In this document: positions 46,178 to 54,437 of the stretch, piece by piece
Layout of the letters: each line of letters opens with the position of its first letter
Numbering within the stretch: the first letter of the stretch is position 1
DNA from: a virus
DNA: 64,000 nt
IMG/VR virus record: IMGVR_UViG_3300033145_000529
Coordinates: 84,198 to 148,197 of that record
Strand: one strand, 5' to 3'
Position numbers and translations under genes: made by a program
The notes under the pieces: model-generated
Seen by the model: only the letters and a program-made list of their open reading frames with translations
What the model was told of the DNA's origin: nothing
The model's database searches: none

Positions 46178-46585
46178 TTATTCCTTTTCTATGTAATCTC
46201 GAAAAGCTCCAAAATCTATAAACTTATCTCGAAGCTCTTTAGCAACGGCTTCCGTATCCATTCCCACTTTCTTCAAGAGATAATCAGTGAGGTCATAAGG
46301 ACTGACAGTAGTAAAGGTGCAACAAGGGCAATGCTTCGCAAGTATTTCATGGATTGCATCACAGTAGTCATCGGTATCTTCGCTACCCTCTGCCAGTTTG
46401 TTTAACATTTCCTCAAGTTCTTCCCCATTGATAGCGTGGTCTTTACAGAATATATGACCATTTTCACACTTATACATTTCTGCTTCCTCTAACCCAACAT
46501 CCCAACCAGATACAGTCTCCGCACAGACCTCACAGATAAAGGAAGTTGAACTGCTGTTACTGATAAATCCTTTTCTTATTTTCAT
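46178..46585 (-). CDS. SNSSS protein 1 with zinc site, 135 aa
   Basis: MKIRKGFISNSSSTSFIC starts the protein: the shared N-terminal block. It continues CEVC, CENGHIFCKDH, CPCC, a RING- or treble-clef-like zinc pattern. One of five genes with this start. Confidence 0.75.
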   Translation of the reverse strand: MKIRKGFISNSSSTSFICEVCAETVSGWDVGLEEAEMYKCENGHIFCKDHAINGEELEEMLNKLAEGSEDTDDYCDAIHEILAKHCPCCTFTTVSPYDLTDYLLKKVGMDTEAVAKELRDKFIDFGAFRDYIEKE

Positions 46586-46594
46586 CTTCTCTCC

Positions 46595-46894
46595 TTATCC
46601 ATTGTACCAAGCTTGTGAGTGTGTGTTACACACTACATCTGTCCCAAATATCTCAATAAGATTGCGTCTTATAGTTTCCCTAAACTCTCGACCAGTTTCG
46701 TCATCCAGAATAGCGTCCCAACTCCTCCCAACATACCTTTGCTCATCCAAATCTGGTGCGTATTCAATGATGAGGTCAGCATTGCGTATCTTTTGCTCAA
46801 TTTCCTCAGTAATGTCTGCCTTCTCCACTTGAATACCATAAAGCAAAAAACTTTCTGAGGAACTATTACTAACAAATCCTATTCTTACTTTCAC
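46595..46894 (-). CDS. SNSSS protein 2, 99 aa
   Basis: GTG start after AGGAGG. MKVRIGFVSNSSSESFLL, then an acidic region. No other motif. The block is the only part shared with neighbours. Confidence 0.75.
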   Translation of the reverse strand: MKVRIGFVSNSSSESFLLYGIQVEKADITEEIEQKIRNADLIIEYAPDLDEQRYVGRSWDAILDDETGREFRETIRRNLIEIFGTDVVCNTHSQAWYNG

Positions 46895-46903
46895 TTCATC
46901 CTC

Positions 46904-47455
46904 CTAATGACAGCTTATTTGTTTGTGGGGAAGATTATTGAATATCCCCCCATGTTCTAGCACAGAGAAATAATCTCTATCATCTCCATATCTAAATATG
47001 TAAATTTTCTGCCCTTTAAATTCTTTTAGTAACTCGTCCACGACTACCTGTGTGTGTTCATCACAAGCTTTAGAGTATGCTTTCCAATCGGTCTGCTCTC
47101 TAACTCTAGCTGTAATAATAGTTTTGTTATCATATTCTAGCTCGGTAATGTGATGTGGTATTATCTTGAAATCATCGTAATTTGGTTGTCCGCTCAACCA
47201 ACCACCCCTGACAGCATCATTAACTCTATTTAGCATTGTTGTGTGCTTCCACCGTTTTTGTGGTTTTATATCCCCCCACACTGTCTGTGCAATCTTCTTC
47301 GTTTCAGTTTTGCCATCATCATAAGGATTGCCCAGAAATGGATGACCATTAAACATCATTTCATGCACATCTTTGATGCTCTTTGGTTCACGTGGAAAAG
47401 CCACCACAAACATAGAGCTAGAACTATTACTTACAAAACCTGTACGTATCTTCAC
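46904..47455 (-). CDS. SNSSS protein 3, 183 aa
   Basis: MKIRTGFVSNSSSSMFVV, then an alpha/beta body (VDELLKEFKGQKIYIFRYGD). The largest member. Body not recognised. Confidence 0.75.
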   Translation of the reverse strand: MKIRTGFVSNSSSSMFVVAFPREPKSIKDVHEMMFNGHPFLGNPYDDGKTETKKIAQTVWGDIKPQKRWKHTTMLNRVNDAVRGGWLSGQPNYDDFKIIPHHITELEYDNKTIITARVREQTDWKAYSKACDEHTQVVVDELLKEFKGQKIYIFRYGDDRDYFSVLEHGGIFNNLPHKQISCH

Positions 47456-47509
47456 GTTGTTTCCTTACCAGAACTTTTCATTTCCTAGTGATATTTCTGA
47501 CCTTATCTT

Positions 47510-47692
47510 TCATTTTACCCCAATTACCATACACCTTTCGGGTAGTTGTAAACCTTTCTTCAGAGTTACTTCTAAATATTCCGACCCTTCTGTAGTATAG
47601 CAATGAAATTTAATAGGACATTTAGTACACTCTCCATTACACCTAACAGTAGGAAATCCCTGCATACTTATCCACCTTCTATATTTGCCCAT
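47510..47692 (-). CDS. CRF-tag protein inside the SNSSS cluster, 60 aa
   Basis: CNGECTKCPIKFHCYTTE (Cys22, 25, 31; KF variant). Flanked by SNSSS genes, so the two elements share a transcript. Confidence 0.72.
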   Translation of the reverse strand: MGKYRRWISMQGFPTVRCNGECTKCPIKFHCYTTEGSEYLEVTLKKGLQLPERCMVIGVK

Positions 47693-47693
47693 A

Positions 47694-47936
47694 TTACATG
47701 GTCATATCTGCTTGTAAGTTATGCTTTTCCAAAAACGCTGGTATTAGCTTATCGTGCATACTTAGATTACCATGAAAATGTTTCTCACTTTCATAGATAT
47801 AGGTATCACCGCTTTTTGCCTCAGCTTCATGATAAACAAACCGAAAATCTATCATCTGTTCTTTTGTCATACCATCTTTATCAAGGACAAAGGAACAGGA
47901 AGAAGAATTACTTACAAAACCACTTCTAATTTTCAT
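47694..47936 (-). CDS. SNSSS protein 4, 80 aa
   Basis: MKIRSGFVSNSSSCSFVL after GAGGTG. The rest is short and His-rich at one spot (EKHFHGNLSMHDK). Not recognised. Confidence 0.75.
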   Translation of the reverse strand: MKIRSGFVSNSSSCSFVLDKDGMTKEQMIDFRFVYHEAEAKSGDTYIYESEKHFHGNLSMHDKLIPAFLEKHNLQADMTM

Positions 47937-48346
47937 CTTTTTTCACCTCTATTAGTATAGCATATAAACCTCATTTGACATTCATTACACATTAAGTCAC
48001 ATTCTAAATCATCGGTCTCGGCAGTAGGTTGAATCCCATCACCCCATACTACGTTCTCAACACCAAGTTTTTCCATAAATGCTCCCATATCAAAATTGTC
48101 CATAGAAGTGCTACTGTATAGCACACCTTTTCTTATGGTAATATCCCAAGCATCACTTTTTGCGTATTCTATACCAAGCCTCTCACCCCATATCTGATGA
48201 TTGAGTATTTTACACAGTTGTTCGAGTGATAACTTGCGTAATGATACCACAAAAGACGAACTGCTACTATTACTTACAAATCCATTTCGTATCTTCATCG
48301 GTTTAAAATCTATTCCAAATTTTGCTTCTATTCGTTTTAGCTCCAT
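47933..48346 (-). CDS. SNSSS protein 5 with C-terminal CRF tag
   Basis: Carries both elements: MKIRNGFVSNSSSSSFVV and, near the C-terminus, CNECQMRFICYTNR. I set the start at ATG 48346, coupled to the small upstream frame; this puts 16 residues before the block. ATG 48298 would start at the block but lacks a binding site. Confidence 0.65.
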   Translation of the reverse strand: MELKRIEAKFGIDFKPMKIRNGFVSNSSSSSFVVSLRKLSLEQLCKILNHQIWGERLGIEYAKSDAWDITIRKGVLYSSTSMDNFDMGAFMEKLGVENVVWGDGIQPTAETDDLECDLMCNECQMRFICYTNRGEKR

Positions 48347-48435
48347 ATCGTATCTGACCACCTTGCCTGAAACCAATACCCTGAACCTCTTTTACTATAA
48401 TGGGCTATAATTTGCTCATTATTTGTTATCAACAT
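48337..48435 (-). CDS. possible 32-aa peptide
   Basis: MLITNNEQIIAHYSKRGSGY WFQARWSDTIWS-stop, whose stop overlaps ATG 48346. Possibly a leader peptide. Uncertain. Confidence 0.3.
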   Translation of the reverse strand: MLITNNEQIIAHYSKRGSGYWFQARWSDTIWS

Positions 48436-48482
48436 AGTGTTTCTTATAAATTTGGTAGTGATGCAAACTTATGTTCACATTG

Positions 48483-49562
48483 CTAACTATTTTTTATCCC
48501 TAAATCATATATTAAACATTTGCGACAACCGTTACAATCTATTTCTGCGAGACTTCTCTTTCTATATTTATCAAGCAATGGGTGATTCCAAATGTCTTTA
48601 ACAAAATCATTACAATTCAAGACATCTAATCCTTCAGACCACTCCCCAACACCTTCGGCAAAGCTACAGGGGAAATATTTTCCGTCTACGTTGATATAGC
48701 CAGAAAATAAACCAAATGACTCACAGGATTCTGACATAGTTTTGTATGTCTCAAAGTTTTTATCACCTTCAACTGCCTTCAGAAAAGCTGGTGCAGAACA
48801 ACTATCAAACCCAAACTTGCCACCAGTTTCCATTGCAGTTCCAATTAAATCCTTGAACCTTTTCATCGAATCGAGTTGATTCAAGTGATTCCTTTTACCT
48901 TTTGGTTTTAACCACAAGAATACTACTGCGTTCAAGCCTGCAAGTCGTGAGTCTATTACTTTGTCAAGGAGTGTAGTATAACAATCCATAAAAGTTTCTT
49001 TTGAAAGGAGAGAGTGTATATTTACCTGCTTCATTCCCTTATCTGAAAGCTCCTTAACAGCATTATAACAGGTATCTTTATCATACTTACTAACCGCAAC
49101 AGCTCCACACAGCTCCACTAACTTATCATACAAATCAGATGTCATTCGCTCACCGTTTATGGTAATATTTGGAATAACATTACTTTTTCTACAATACTCC
49201 ATCATCTTCCATAAGTTAGGATTACTGTCAATATCACCTATTCCGAATGCTACTTGTGTCAAGGTCGGTGGCATTTTGTCCAAAATAACCTTGAATGTCT
49301 CAAAGGACATGTTCTTACCCTTGTATGTACCATTACTTTTGTAGCACCAGGGGCACGCTCTAGAACAAATGGTACTTACCTCTATGTCCAATATCTCATT
49401 ACCGAATGGCGAATATTCGGGGTCATCTTTCTTGTTCTTCCCCCACCTAGCAAAGAAACCAGTATTCTTATCAAAATAAGAATTAAAATTTTCGGAACGA
49501 ACTATTTTTTCATCTACAGTATCAGTTACTAGCAACTCTTTTGCACCACCTAATGAACACAT
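48483..49562 (-). CDS. radical SAM/SPASM-like enzyme, 359 aa
   Basis: The CxxxCxxC cluster is CSRACPWC near residues 66-73. The C-terminal part has CSAPAF, CSFAEG and CNGCRKCLIYD, which recalls the SPASM or Twitch auxiliary-cluster domain. It acts on SAM and usually modifies peptides or proteins. It lies upstream of the SNSSS genes, so those, or CRF-tag proteins, are possible substrates (inference). Confidence 0.88.
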   Translation of the reverse strand: MCSLGGAKELLVTDTVDEKIVRSENFNSYFDKNTGFFARWGKNKKDDPEYSPFGNEILDIEVSTICSRACPWCYKSNGTYKGKNMSFETFKVILDKMPPTLTQVAFGIGDIDSNPNLWKMMEYCRKSNVIPNITINGERMTSDLYDKLVELCGAVAVSKYDKDTCYNAVKELSDKGMKQVNIHSLLSKETFMDCYTTLLDKVIDSRLAGLNAVVFLWLKPKGKRNHLNQLDSMKRFKDLIGTAMETGGKFGFDSCSAPAFLKAVEGDKNFETYKTMSESCESFGLFSGYINVDGKYFPCSFAEGVGEWSEGLDVLNCNDFVKDIWNHPLLDKYRKRSLAEIDCNGCRKCLIYDLGIKNS

Positions 49563-49773
49563 CTTCTGTCATCCCCCATTTCATTCTGTTTATATCTCTA
49601 TGTACCCACTGAACATTGCCGATAATGTAACCTTTATTTGTTAATAATAGTCTTTCATTTCCGCAATCACAACTACAAAGCCAAACAGGTTGTTTATGTT
49701 TATTAGTCGTCTTATCTATAACTAACCAACGACCAAATCTTTTATTTAATAAATCCAATCCATAACTATTCAT
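49522..49773 (-). CDS. homing-endonuclease-like chimera, 83 aa
   Basis: MNSYGLDLLNKRFGRWLVID KTT, WLCSCDCGN starts like AP2/HNH homing enzymes; GNVQWVHRDINRMKWGMTED VF ends like HNH. The central nuclease is missing. Starts about 8 bases after the -10 of P10. The end overlaps the radical SAM gene. Confidence 0.5.
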   Translation of the reverse strand: MNSYGLDLLNKRFGRWLVIDKTTNKHKQPVWLCSCDCGNERLLLTNKGYIIGNVQWVHRDINRMKWGMTEDVFIRWCKRVASN

Positions 49774-49780
49774 TATCCTT

Positions 49781-49809
49781 ATTATAGCATATGCCGTAAG
49801 TAATGTCAA
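49781..49809 (-). promoter_or_regulatory. sigma70-type promoter P10
   Basis: Minus strand: TTGACA, 17-base spacer ending GGCATATGC, TATAAT. Heads the transcript with the radical SAM and SNSSS genes, if not interrupted. Confidence 0.85.
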
Positions 49810-49811
49810 GC

Positions 49812-50450
49812 CTAATCTTTAGCTTCGTCATCTTTGAAGAAGGAGAGAAATTCATTGCCAGAAGGAAGATTGTTTAGCTCGAATATTTTCGCAAGCTTTA
49901 CAGGATAGTAGTTTTGCCTTGATTTGATTATATCCTGTCCATTTAGTTCAATGCTTTCATTACGTTTTTCAAATATACTAAATCTTTCATCGCTTTGGAG
50001 TGGTTCTTTATTAAATCCTTTATAGACTTCAAAGGTATTCTTATCCAAGTCAATAACATATACCCACTCACAAAATAATGAGTCACCAGCAAACTCTAAT
50101 TGATTGATTAACCTTATTGGTTTGTCGGAATTTTGGATAATAGAGAGTATTTTTGCTCCCGTGTCACGGTTATTTTCTGGATGTTTTGCAGCGTGCCATT
50201 TAGCAATATCCATTGATACCAAATCTAAGTCTTTACTAGCACCACATTCTACCCATTGGGTTTTGTAGTCCTCATCAGTTATCCATGTCAAGGTTTTAAC
50301 TTTGGAGGTAAAAGCTTGTCTGTCCATCTCATTTGCCAAAAAGTTAAGTATGTCTAAGCCCTGACCGTCAGGATAACCATCCCACTGCCCATATTGAGCA
50401 ACCTTGTATTCACCATCTTTTACTACACAGATTAAATGCCTCGTTCCCAC
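49812..50450 (-). CDS. MGTRHLI-type protein of unknown function, 212 aa
   Basis: MGTRHLICVVKDGEYKVAQY GQWDGYPDGQG is the start of a widespread family (bacteria, phages, fungi) I recall without known role. GTG start. A C-terminal half is variable. The protein at 54930 is a distant relative (RHSDGYPGT). Confidence 0.7.
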   Translation of the reverse strand: MGTRHLICVVKDGEYKVAQYGQWDGYPDGQGLDILNFLANEMDRQAFTSKVKTLTWITDEDYKTQWVECGASKDLDLVSMDIAKWHAAKHPENNRDTGAKILSIIQNSDKPIRLINQLEFAGDSLFCEWVYVIDLDKNTFEVYKGFNKEPLQSDERFSIFEKRNESIELNGQDIIKSRQNYYPVKLAKIFELNNLPSGNEFLSFFKDDEAKD

Positions 50451-50513
50451 TTTAACCTCCCATATTTCAAATATCCAAAAAATGTTGAAACCAAATTTTC
50501 AAACTTGCCTCCT

Positions 50514-51245
50514 TCATCTAAAGCAATAGAACCTTTGCTTACAATTTTTACACTTATCAGAACTTCCCCACCACCTCTGACAAGCTCTTTTCCTTTGCTC
50601 CAACTCAATTAAAATTGGTTGAAGATGTTCACTAAATTCAACAGGTGCATCAACAAGTCGTAACTGTTTATCTATATGTTTAATGCTTAATGCTTCCTTT
50701 ACCGTTTTCTCAATTTCATCCCTAATCAGTCTGCCCCGTTCAGTACCCGTACCTCCAGAATGTGCAATTGCCGCTGGATGGTATGTTACAATCACACTAT
50801 ACTTCTGTCGCCAAGTAAATTTAGTTCCTACAATATCTTTCATCGCAACCTTTGTATCACCACCCAAAGCAACGTAAGGTATCTTACCCATACAAACAAT
50901 GATTACTGGTTGAAGTGCCTCTACCTCAGCGTACAAGCGGTCATTACAGCATCGTATTTCTACATCAGTTGGTGTGCGGTTGTATGTTTTCCCATCCACT
51001 ACTTTAGTTGGTCTGCACGTAACAACATTTATATAGTTTCCATCTTCCCGTTTTGCACCTAAAGATTCAACGATTCGATTAAAGTCTTGACCTGCCACTC
51101 CAACCAAAGGTCTACCTTCTTGTGCTTCATGGTATCCAGGAGCCTCTGCTAAAAACAATACCTTTGAGTCGTGTAATTCAGACGGTACATAAACATTATT
51201 TTTTAGTGGGCACTCTTCACATTTACCTGATGTAGCTTTTATCAT
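50514..51245 (-). CDS. family-4-type uracil-DNA glycosylase with C-terminal CRF tag
   Basis: Cys9 and Cys12 (CEECPL) plus Cys in TCRPT and RCCND give the 4Fe-4S of family 4. FLAEAPGYHEAQEGRPLVGV AG is the active-site region and TYHPAA the H-P motif. It removes uracil from DNA. After about residue 200 an extra tail ends CKNCKQRFYCFR: the CRF tag (Cys232, 235, 241), not a part of such enzymes. Evidence that the tag is a module. Confidence 0.92.
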   Translation of the reverse strand: MIKATSGKCEECPLKNNVYVPSELHDSKVLFLAEAPGYHEAQEGRPLVGVAGQDFNRIVESLGAKREDGNYINVVTCRPTKVVDGKTYNRTPTDVEIRCCNDRLYAEVEALQPVIIVCMGKIPYVALGGDTKVAMKDIVGTKFTWRQKYSVIVTYHPAAIAHSGGTGTERGRLIRDEIEKTVKEALSIKHIDKQLRLVDAPVEFSEHLQPILIELEQRKRACQRWWGSSDKCKNCKQRFYCFR

Positions 51246-51526
51246 CGTTTATGCAACTCCCGCATTTTATTATATCCATCTTTTTTCTCTCTTATAAAGG
51301 CATCTACTCCTGTGAGAGCATCAGTCAGGGCTAGTTCTAACCAGAGTTTGTGAGATAGAAGTGCTGTTTTGCACTCCAGTTTTGTCTTTAGTTCGGGAGC
51401 TTCGGGAATATCAAAGCCGTAGTAATCCTTGAAATTCTTTACCCCTTTCACCCTTAATAATTTAGTTCCACAACGTGGACAATAAGACCACCAAACTCTA
51501 TCCTCTTCGTAGTTTAAGTAAGTCAT
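51242..51526 (-). CDS. zinc-knuckle-like protein, 94 aa
   Basis: YCPRCGTKLLRVK near the N-terminus then a helical, charged region. Half a ribbon is visible. Overlaps the glycosylase start by four bases. Not recognised. Confidence 0.6.
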   Translation of the reverse strand: MTYLNYEEDRVWWSYCPRCGTKLLRVKGVKNFKDYYGFDIPEAPELKTKLECKTALLSHKLWLELALTDALTGVDAFIREKKDGYNKMRELHKR

Positions 51527-51711
51527 TTTATTACCTCTTTGTCAGGTAGTGGACACCACTCAGGTATCTTCGCATCTCTAAAACTTAGATATTCATCCTC
51601 AATTAACTTACCTGCTCCTCGACAGAAATTCAGAGATATTGTATTGTCAAATGGTCTATTATAGTTGGGGCAAGCATAACAGCTGATTATTTCCTGGTGA
51701 TAGATTTTCAT
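51523..51711 (-). CDS. small Cys protein ending IPEWCPLPD, 62 aa
   Basis: SCYACPNYNRP, NFCRGAGK, IPEWCPLPDK. A paralogue is cut by the window end at 63828. The spaced Cys suggest one metal. Function unknown. Confidence 0.65.
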   Translation of the reverse strand: MKIYHQEIISCYACPNYNRPFDNTISLNFCRGAGKLIEDEYLSFRDAKIPEWCPLPDKEVIK

Positions 51712-51717
51712 TTTATG

Positions 51718-51879
51718 TCACCTCTTTACTCCCATTACTTTATCTATATCATCTTCCAATTTCAACCTTTTCATCTCGTCAAGTTCAGGTTTGTCGCAGA
51801 TGGGACAAGCAATCCATATACTCCTTTTGTCTTTGTCCCAAAGCTCCAATAACTTACCTCCACAGTGCGGACAATTCAT
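51718..51879 (-). CDS. zinc-ribbon protein, 53 aa
   Basis: MNCPHCGGKLLELW..IACP ICDKPELDEM: two CxxC pairs. Strong AGGAGG before the ATG. The start lies just downstream (on this strand) of the structured region at 51905. Confidence 0.65.
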   Translation of the reverse strand: MNCPHCGGKLLELWDKDKRSIWIACPICDKPELDEMKRLKLEDDIDKVMGVKR

Positions 51880-51904
51880 TTCCTTTCACCTCCTCTTTGT
51901 TTTC

Positions 51905-52230
51905 TCCCTGAGAGGCTGGTGTAACGTCCCCATTAAGAGGAATTATCGTGCAGCCTCTCACCCCACAAGGTTCTTGCCTGAGCCTACTTGGCAGGGTCTA
52001 GTTAACTAGAATATCAATGCCTTTCAGCTCAGGTTTGCCAGCTAGTGTCGGCTAGATTGATACTATCGCTCCCTTGTAGACCTATTACCCTCCCCTGTCG
52101 GGGTAGCTGGCTTGCTGGCTGTTCCCACACACTTCGTGACCAGCGTGCTATGCCTAGACCTGTATCACTCGCCCCTATGGTGACTACGTTAGTTCGTCAA
52201 AGGGACACCAGCATATTCAGTTCTTCAGCT
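51905..52230. ncRNA. large structured RNA candidate
   Basis: About 325 bases, more GC-rich than the surroundings, with no credible gene. Perfect stems: GAGAGGCTG/CAGCCTCTC (51910-51918 with 51951-51959), CCTGAGC/GCTCAGG (51978-51984 with 52027-52033), TCTAG-TTAA-CTAGA, TATCAAT/ATTGATA, GCCAGCTA/TAGCTGGC (52037-52044 with 52104-52111), CCCC-TGTC-GGGG. Neighbours suggest the minus strand. Class unknown; large phage RNAs (GOLLD, ROOL) are usually longer. Confidence 0.55.
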
Positions 52231-52419
52231 AGGTAACTGGTACTTAGGATACTTCTTTAGGATTTTACCACAATCATCACACACTTCTACATCATTACCA
52301 TAATGCCCTGGTGTCCATGTAAAAGCAGACCTATGGTGCTTGTTATGATGGCACGACTTTTGCAACTGCTCAATTTCTACCTTGTGTCTTTCTCTCATTT
52401 GTTCTATATTCTCTTTCAT
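52225..52419 (-). CDS. helix plus zinc-finger protein, 64 aa
   Basis: A charged helix (IEQMRERHKVEIEQLQKS), then CHHNKHHR, TPGHYGNDVEVCDDCGKILK: C-H-H plus C-x2-C. Similar small proteins exist in bacteria. Function unknown. Confidence 0.6.
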   Translation of the reverse strand: MKENIEQMRERHKVEIEQLQKSCHHNKHHRSAFTWTPGHYGNDVEVCDDCGKILKKYPKYQLPS

Positions 52420-52449
52420 AACAACTCCTTTGTATCTCTGGTCTTTCTG

Positions 52450-52635
52450 TCATTTCTTATCCTCATTTTTACTTCTCTGTTCTGCACAATATGCCTGATA
52501 GAGTAACATCATGGATGCAAGTTCATCTCTTCCTGTTCCTTTTCCAATACCAATTACGATGTGACCCCAACAATAATTGATAATCTCTTGAAAGTTCATA
52601 CCCTCAAACACGTCACCATAGTAATGTTTCTTCAT
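52450..52635 (-). CDS. hypothetical protein, 61 aa
   Basis: MKKHYYGDVFEGMNFQEIIN YCWGHIVIGIGKGTGRDELA. Not recognised. Overlaps the next stop by four bases. Confidence 0.55.
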   Translation of the reverse strand: MKKHYYGDVFEGMNFQEIINYCWGHIVIGIGKGTGRDELASMMLLYQAYCAEQRSKNEDKK

Positions 52636-52928
52636 ACCTTCACCCTCATTACAAGTTTAGTTTCAGTTTCGCCAGAAGGAGTAGTGCGTTGCTGTTCTTC
52701 AATTTCATAGGGTATTTTCCCCTCACTAAACATATATTTTGCCACGCTCCTTAAATCTTTTATCTTATATCGTTTTATAGTATCTTGCGGAATTTGTATT
52801 TCGTTCCGTTCTGATAAACATAAAAACCTCAGTCTACAACCATCGCACAGTGATTTTCGCCTACCCCTGCAATCAAACCCATTAAATTCTTGATTACCCT
52901 CAAGTTTGATAGTAACTCCCGTTGACAT
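52632..52928 (-). CDS. CRF-tag protein, about 98 aa
   Basis: CDGCRLRFLCLSE (Cys28, 31, 37; S in place of T). I start at ATG 52928; a longer frame to 53009 exists. The C-terminal 60 residues form a mixed domain (RYKIKDLRSVAKYMFSEGKI). Confidence 0.7.
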   Translation of the reverse strand: MSTGVTIKLEGNQEFNGFDCRGRRKSLCDGCRLRFLCLSERNEIQIPQDTIKRYKIKDLRSVAKYMFSEGKIPYEIEEQQRTTPSGETETKLVMRVKV

Positions 52929-53042
52929 TACCTTTTCACCACAATAAGTATTATTAATAAGGTTATTAACATAGACACAAAAAAAGTCATTAAAGTTCCC
53001 CATCTCCAAAACCGTGATAAAATGATAAATTTTGAGCGTAGA

Positions 53043-53885
53043 TTATGTAATCTCCTCTTTTTCATCCTCTGGAGATTTTCTACCGAGCACTTTGCTTAGA
53101 TAGATTTTTCTATAACGATAATAGGTTGCTTGACCTTCACCAGTCTCCGCAATCCATTGTTTTAACCTCTCACCATCCCTCTTATAATTCTTGAACAATC
53201 TTTGGATAGTGAGCAGCCTATGGTCTAGTTCTAACTCAGTCATAATTTCAGCTTCCCAATCAAGATTGGATTTTTTACTCTCAACAGCTTTAACGTATGT
53301 TCTCAATGTTAGTGCTCTGGAAAGCGGAGCATATCCTCTTATGAAATTTATAACCTCTTTATCCTCTGCCCATTTGCCAATATTAAGATAGTTAAAGATT
53401 TCTGAGTCTGGGGGTTCAAAATTGATTGTATGTCCTCTTGACATTATTGCTCTAATGTTCTCATCGGAAGGTATGAGAGTATTGATAAGCATAATTACTT
53501 TAGCTTTTGAGGTTATCTCTTTAGGCAACCCTTTGAGGAGCGGAGTTGTTGACATATATTTAATTATTTTCTCTTTCCTAGTATCACAAAGTAATTTTAA
53601 CATCGTCTTTAATTTGCTGTTTTGAAACATCATTTCCGCCTCATCAATAACAATAAGGCAATCACTTTCCTCTGCCGTCCTCTCTGCTAAAGCTTGGTAA
53701 AAGGAAAGAGGTGTAACATGAGAATTAAAAACAAGTGGGGCTTCTATTTCTAGTTCTTCCTCAACTAGGGAAGTTTTACCCAACCCTGCTCTTGATACAA
53801 TTATAAGCAAACCTATATGCTTTCGTCTAAAAGCTCTAACATACCTTCCTAAGTCATCATAGGTTTTAATTATCAAATAAGACAT
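53043..53885 (-). CDS. AAA-type ATPase, 280 aa
   Basis: Walker A VSRAGLGKTS near residue 31-40, Walker B LIVIDEAEM, and sensor-like STTPLLKGLP. A C-terminal helical part ends with an HTH-like TYYRYRKIYLSKVLGRKS. It resembles phage ATPases used in replication or DNA processing. Target unknown. Confidence 0.8.
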   Translation of the reverse strand: MSYLIIKTYDDLGRYVRAFRRKHIGLLIIVSRAGLGKTSLVEEELEIEAPLVFNSHVTPLSFYQALAERTAEESDCLIVIDEAEMMFQNSKLKTMLKLLCDTRKEKIIKYMSTTPLLKGLPKEITSKAKVIMLINTLIPSDENIRAIMSRGHTINFEPPDSEIFNYLNIGKWAEDKEVINFIRGYAPLSRALTLRTYVKAVESKKSNLDWEAEIMTELELDHRLLTIQRLFKNYKRDGERLKQWIAETGEGQATYYRYRKIYLSKVLGRKSPEDEKEEIT

Positions 53886-53933
53886 TCACTTCCTCTTGGT
53901 GAAAAATACTTCTCGATTTCCCATGACATCTCT

Positions 53934-54437
53934 TCATTTTTTTACTTCCACCGTAACAATCGTATCTTGGTGAATTCCGCCATGTGGAACAAGCAATATT
54001 CTTGTTATTTCAAATCCCAAAACCTTTCCTATTCCACCGCTGTTCCAACCGAATGAAATTACCTTGCCACCTGGTTTCACAACCCTTGCAATTTCTTTCT
54101 TTATATCAGACCAAAAGTTTGCTCTAGTTGTTGCTTGTGTTACAGGATAACCCACCTGTTTATAGCACTCAGATACTTGTCTTACACTGTAGGGAGGGTC
54201 ATAGAGAATACCATCAGCAGTTTTGTCAGCAAACATTTTTAAGAACTCCACTGCATCCATATTACAATCCGCTTTGATTGTCGGGTTCAAATCATTTGTG
54301 ATGAGTGCGGGACTATTCTCTCCACAGAGTGGATCTACCCATAAACCATCACCAACTTCTTCTTTTAGAAGTTCTGCAATGGGTTTCATCTTAAATGTTT
54401 CTTTATTTGGCATACTCCACACACGTTCAATTCTCAT
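53934..54437 (-). CDS. DNA adenine-methylase-like protein, 167 aa
   Basis: RVWSMPNKETFKMKPIAELL, PALITNDLNP, DGILYDPPYSVRQVSECYKQ VG, KPGGKVISFGWNS. DPPY is the catalytic loop. Related phage/bacterial proteins are labelled adenine-specific methylases. Activity is inferred. Confidence 0.8.
   Translation of the reverse strand: MRIERVWSMPNKETFKMKPIAELLKEEVGDGLWVDPLCGENSPALITNDLNPTIKADCNMDAVEFLKMFADKTADGILYDPPYSVRQVSECYKQVGYPVTQATTRANFWSDIKKEIARVVKPGGKVISFGWNSGGIGKVLGFEITRILLVPHGGIHQDTIVTVEVKK

Noticed and set aside
46669-46875. 68-aa minus-strand ORF inside SNSSS protein 2
   Set aside because: Overlaps a better gene with AGGAGG and the conserved start.
51791-52236. Two plus-strand ORFs over the structured region
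   Set aside because: Ser/Pro/Arg-rich shadow-like translations; the DNA is better explained by RNA stems.
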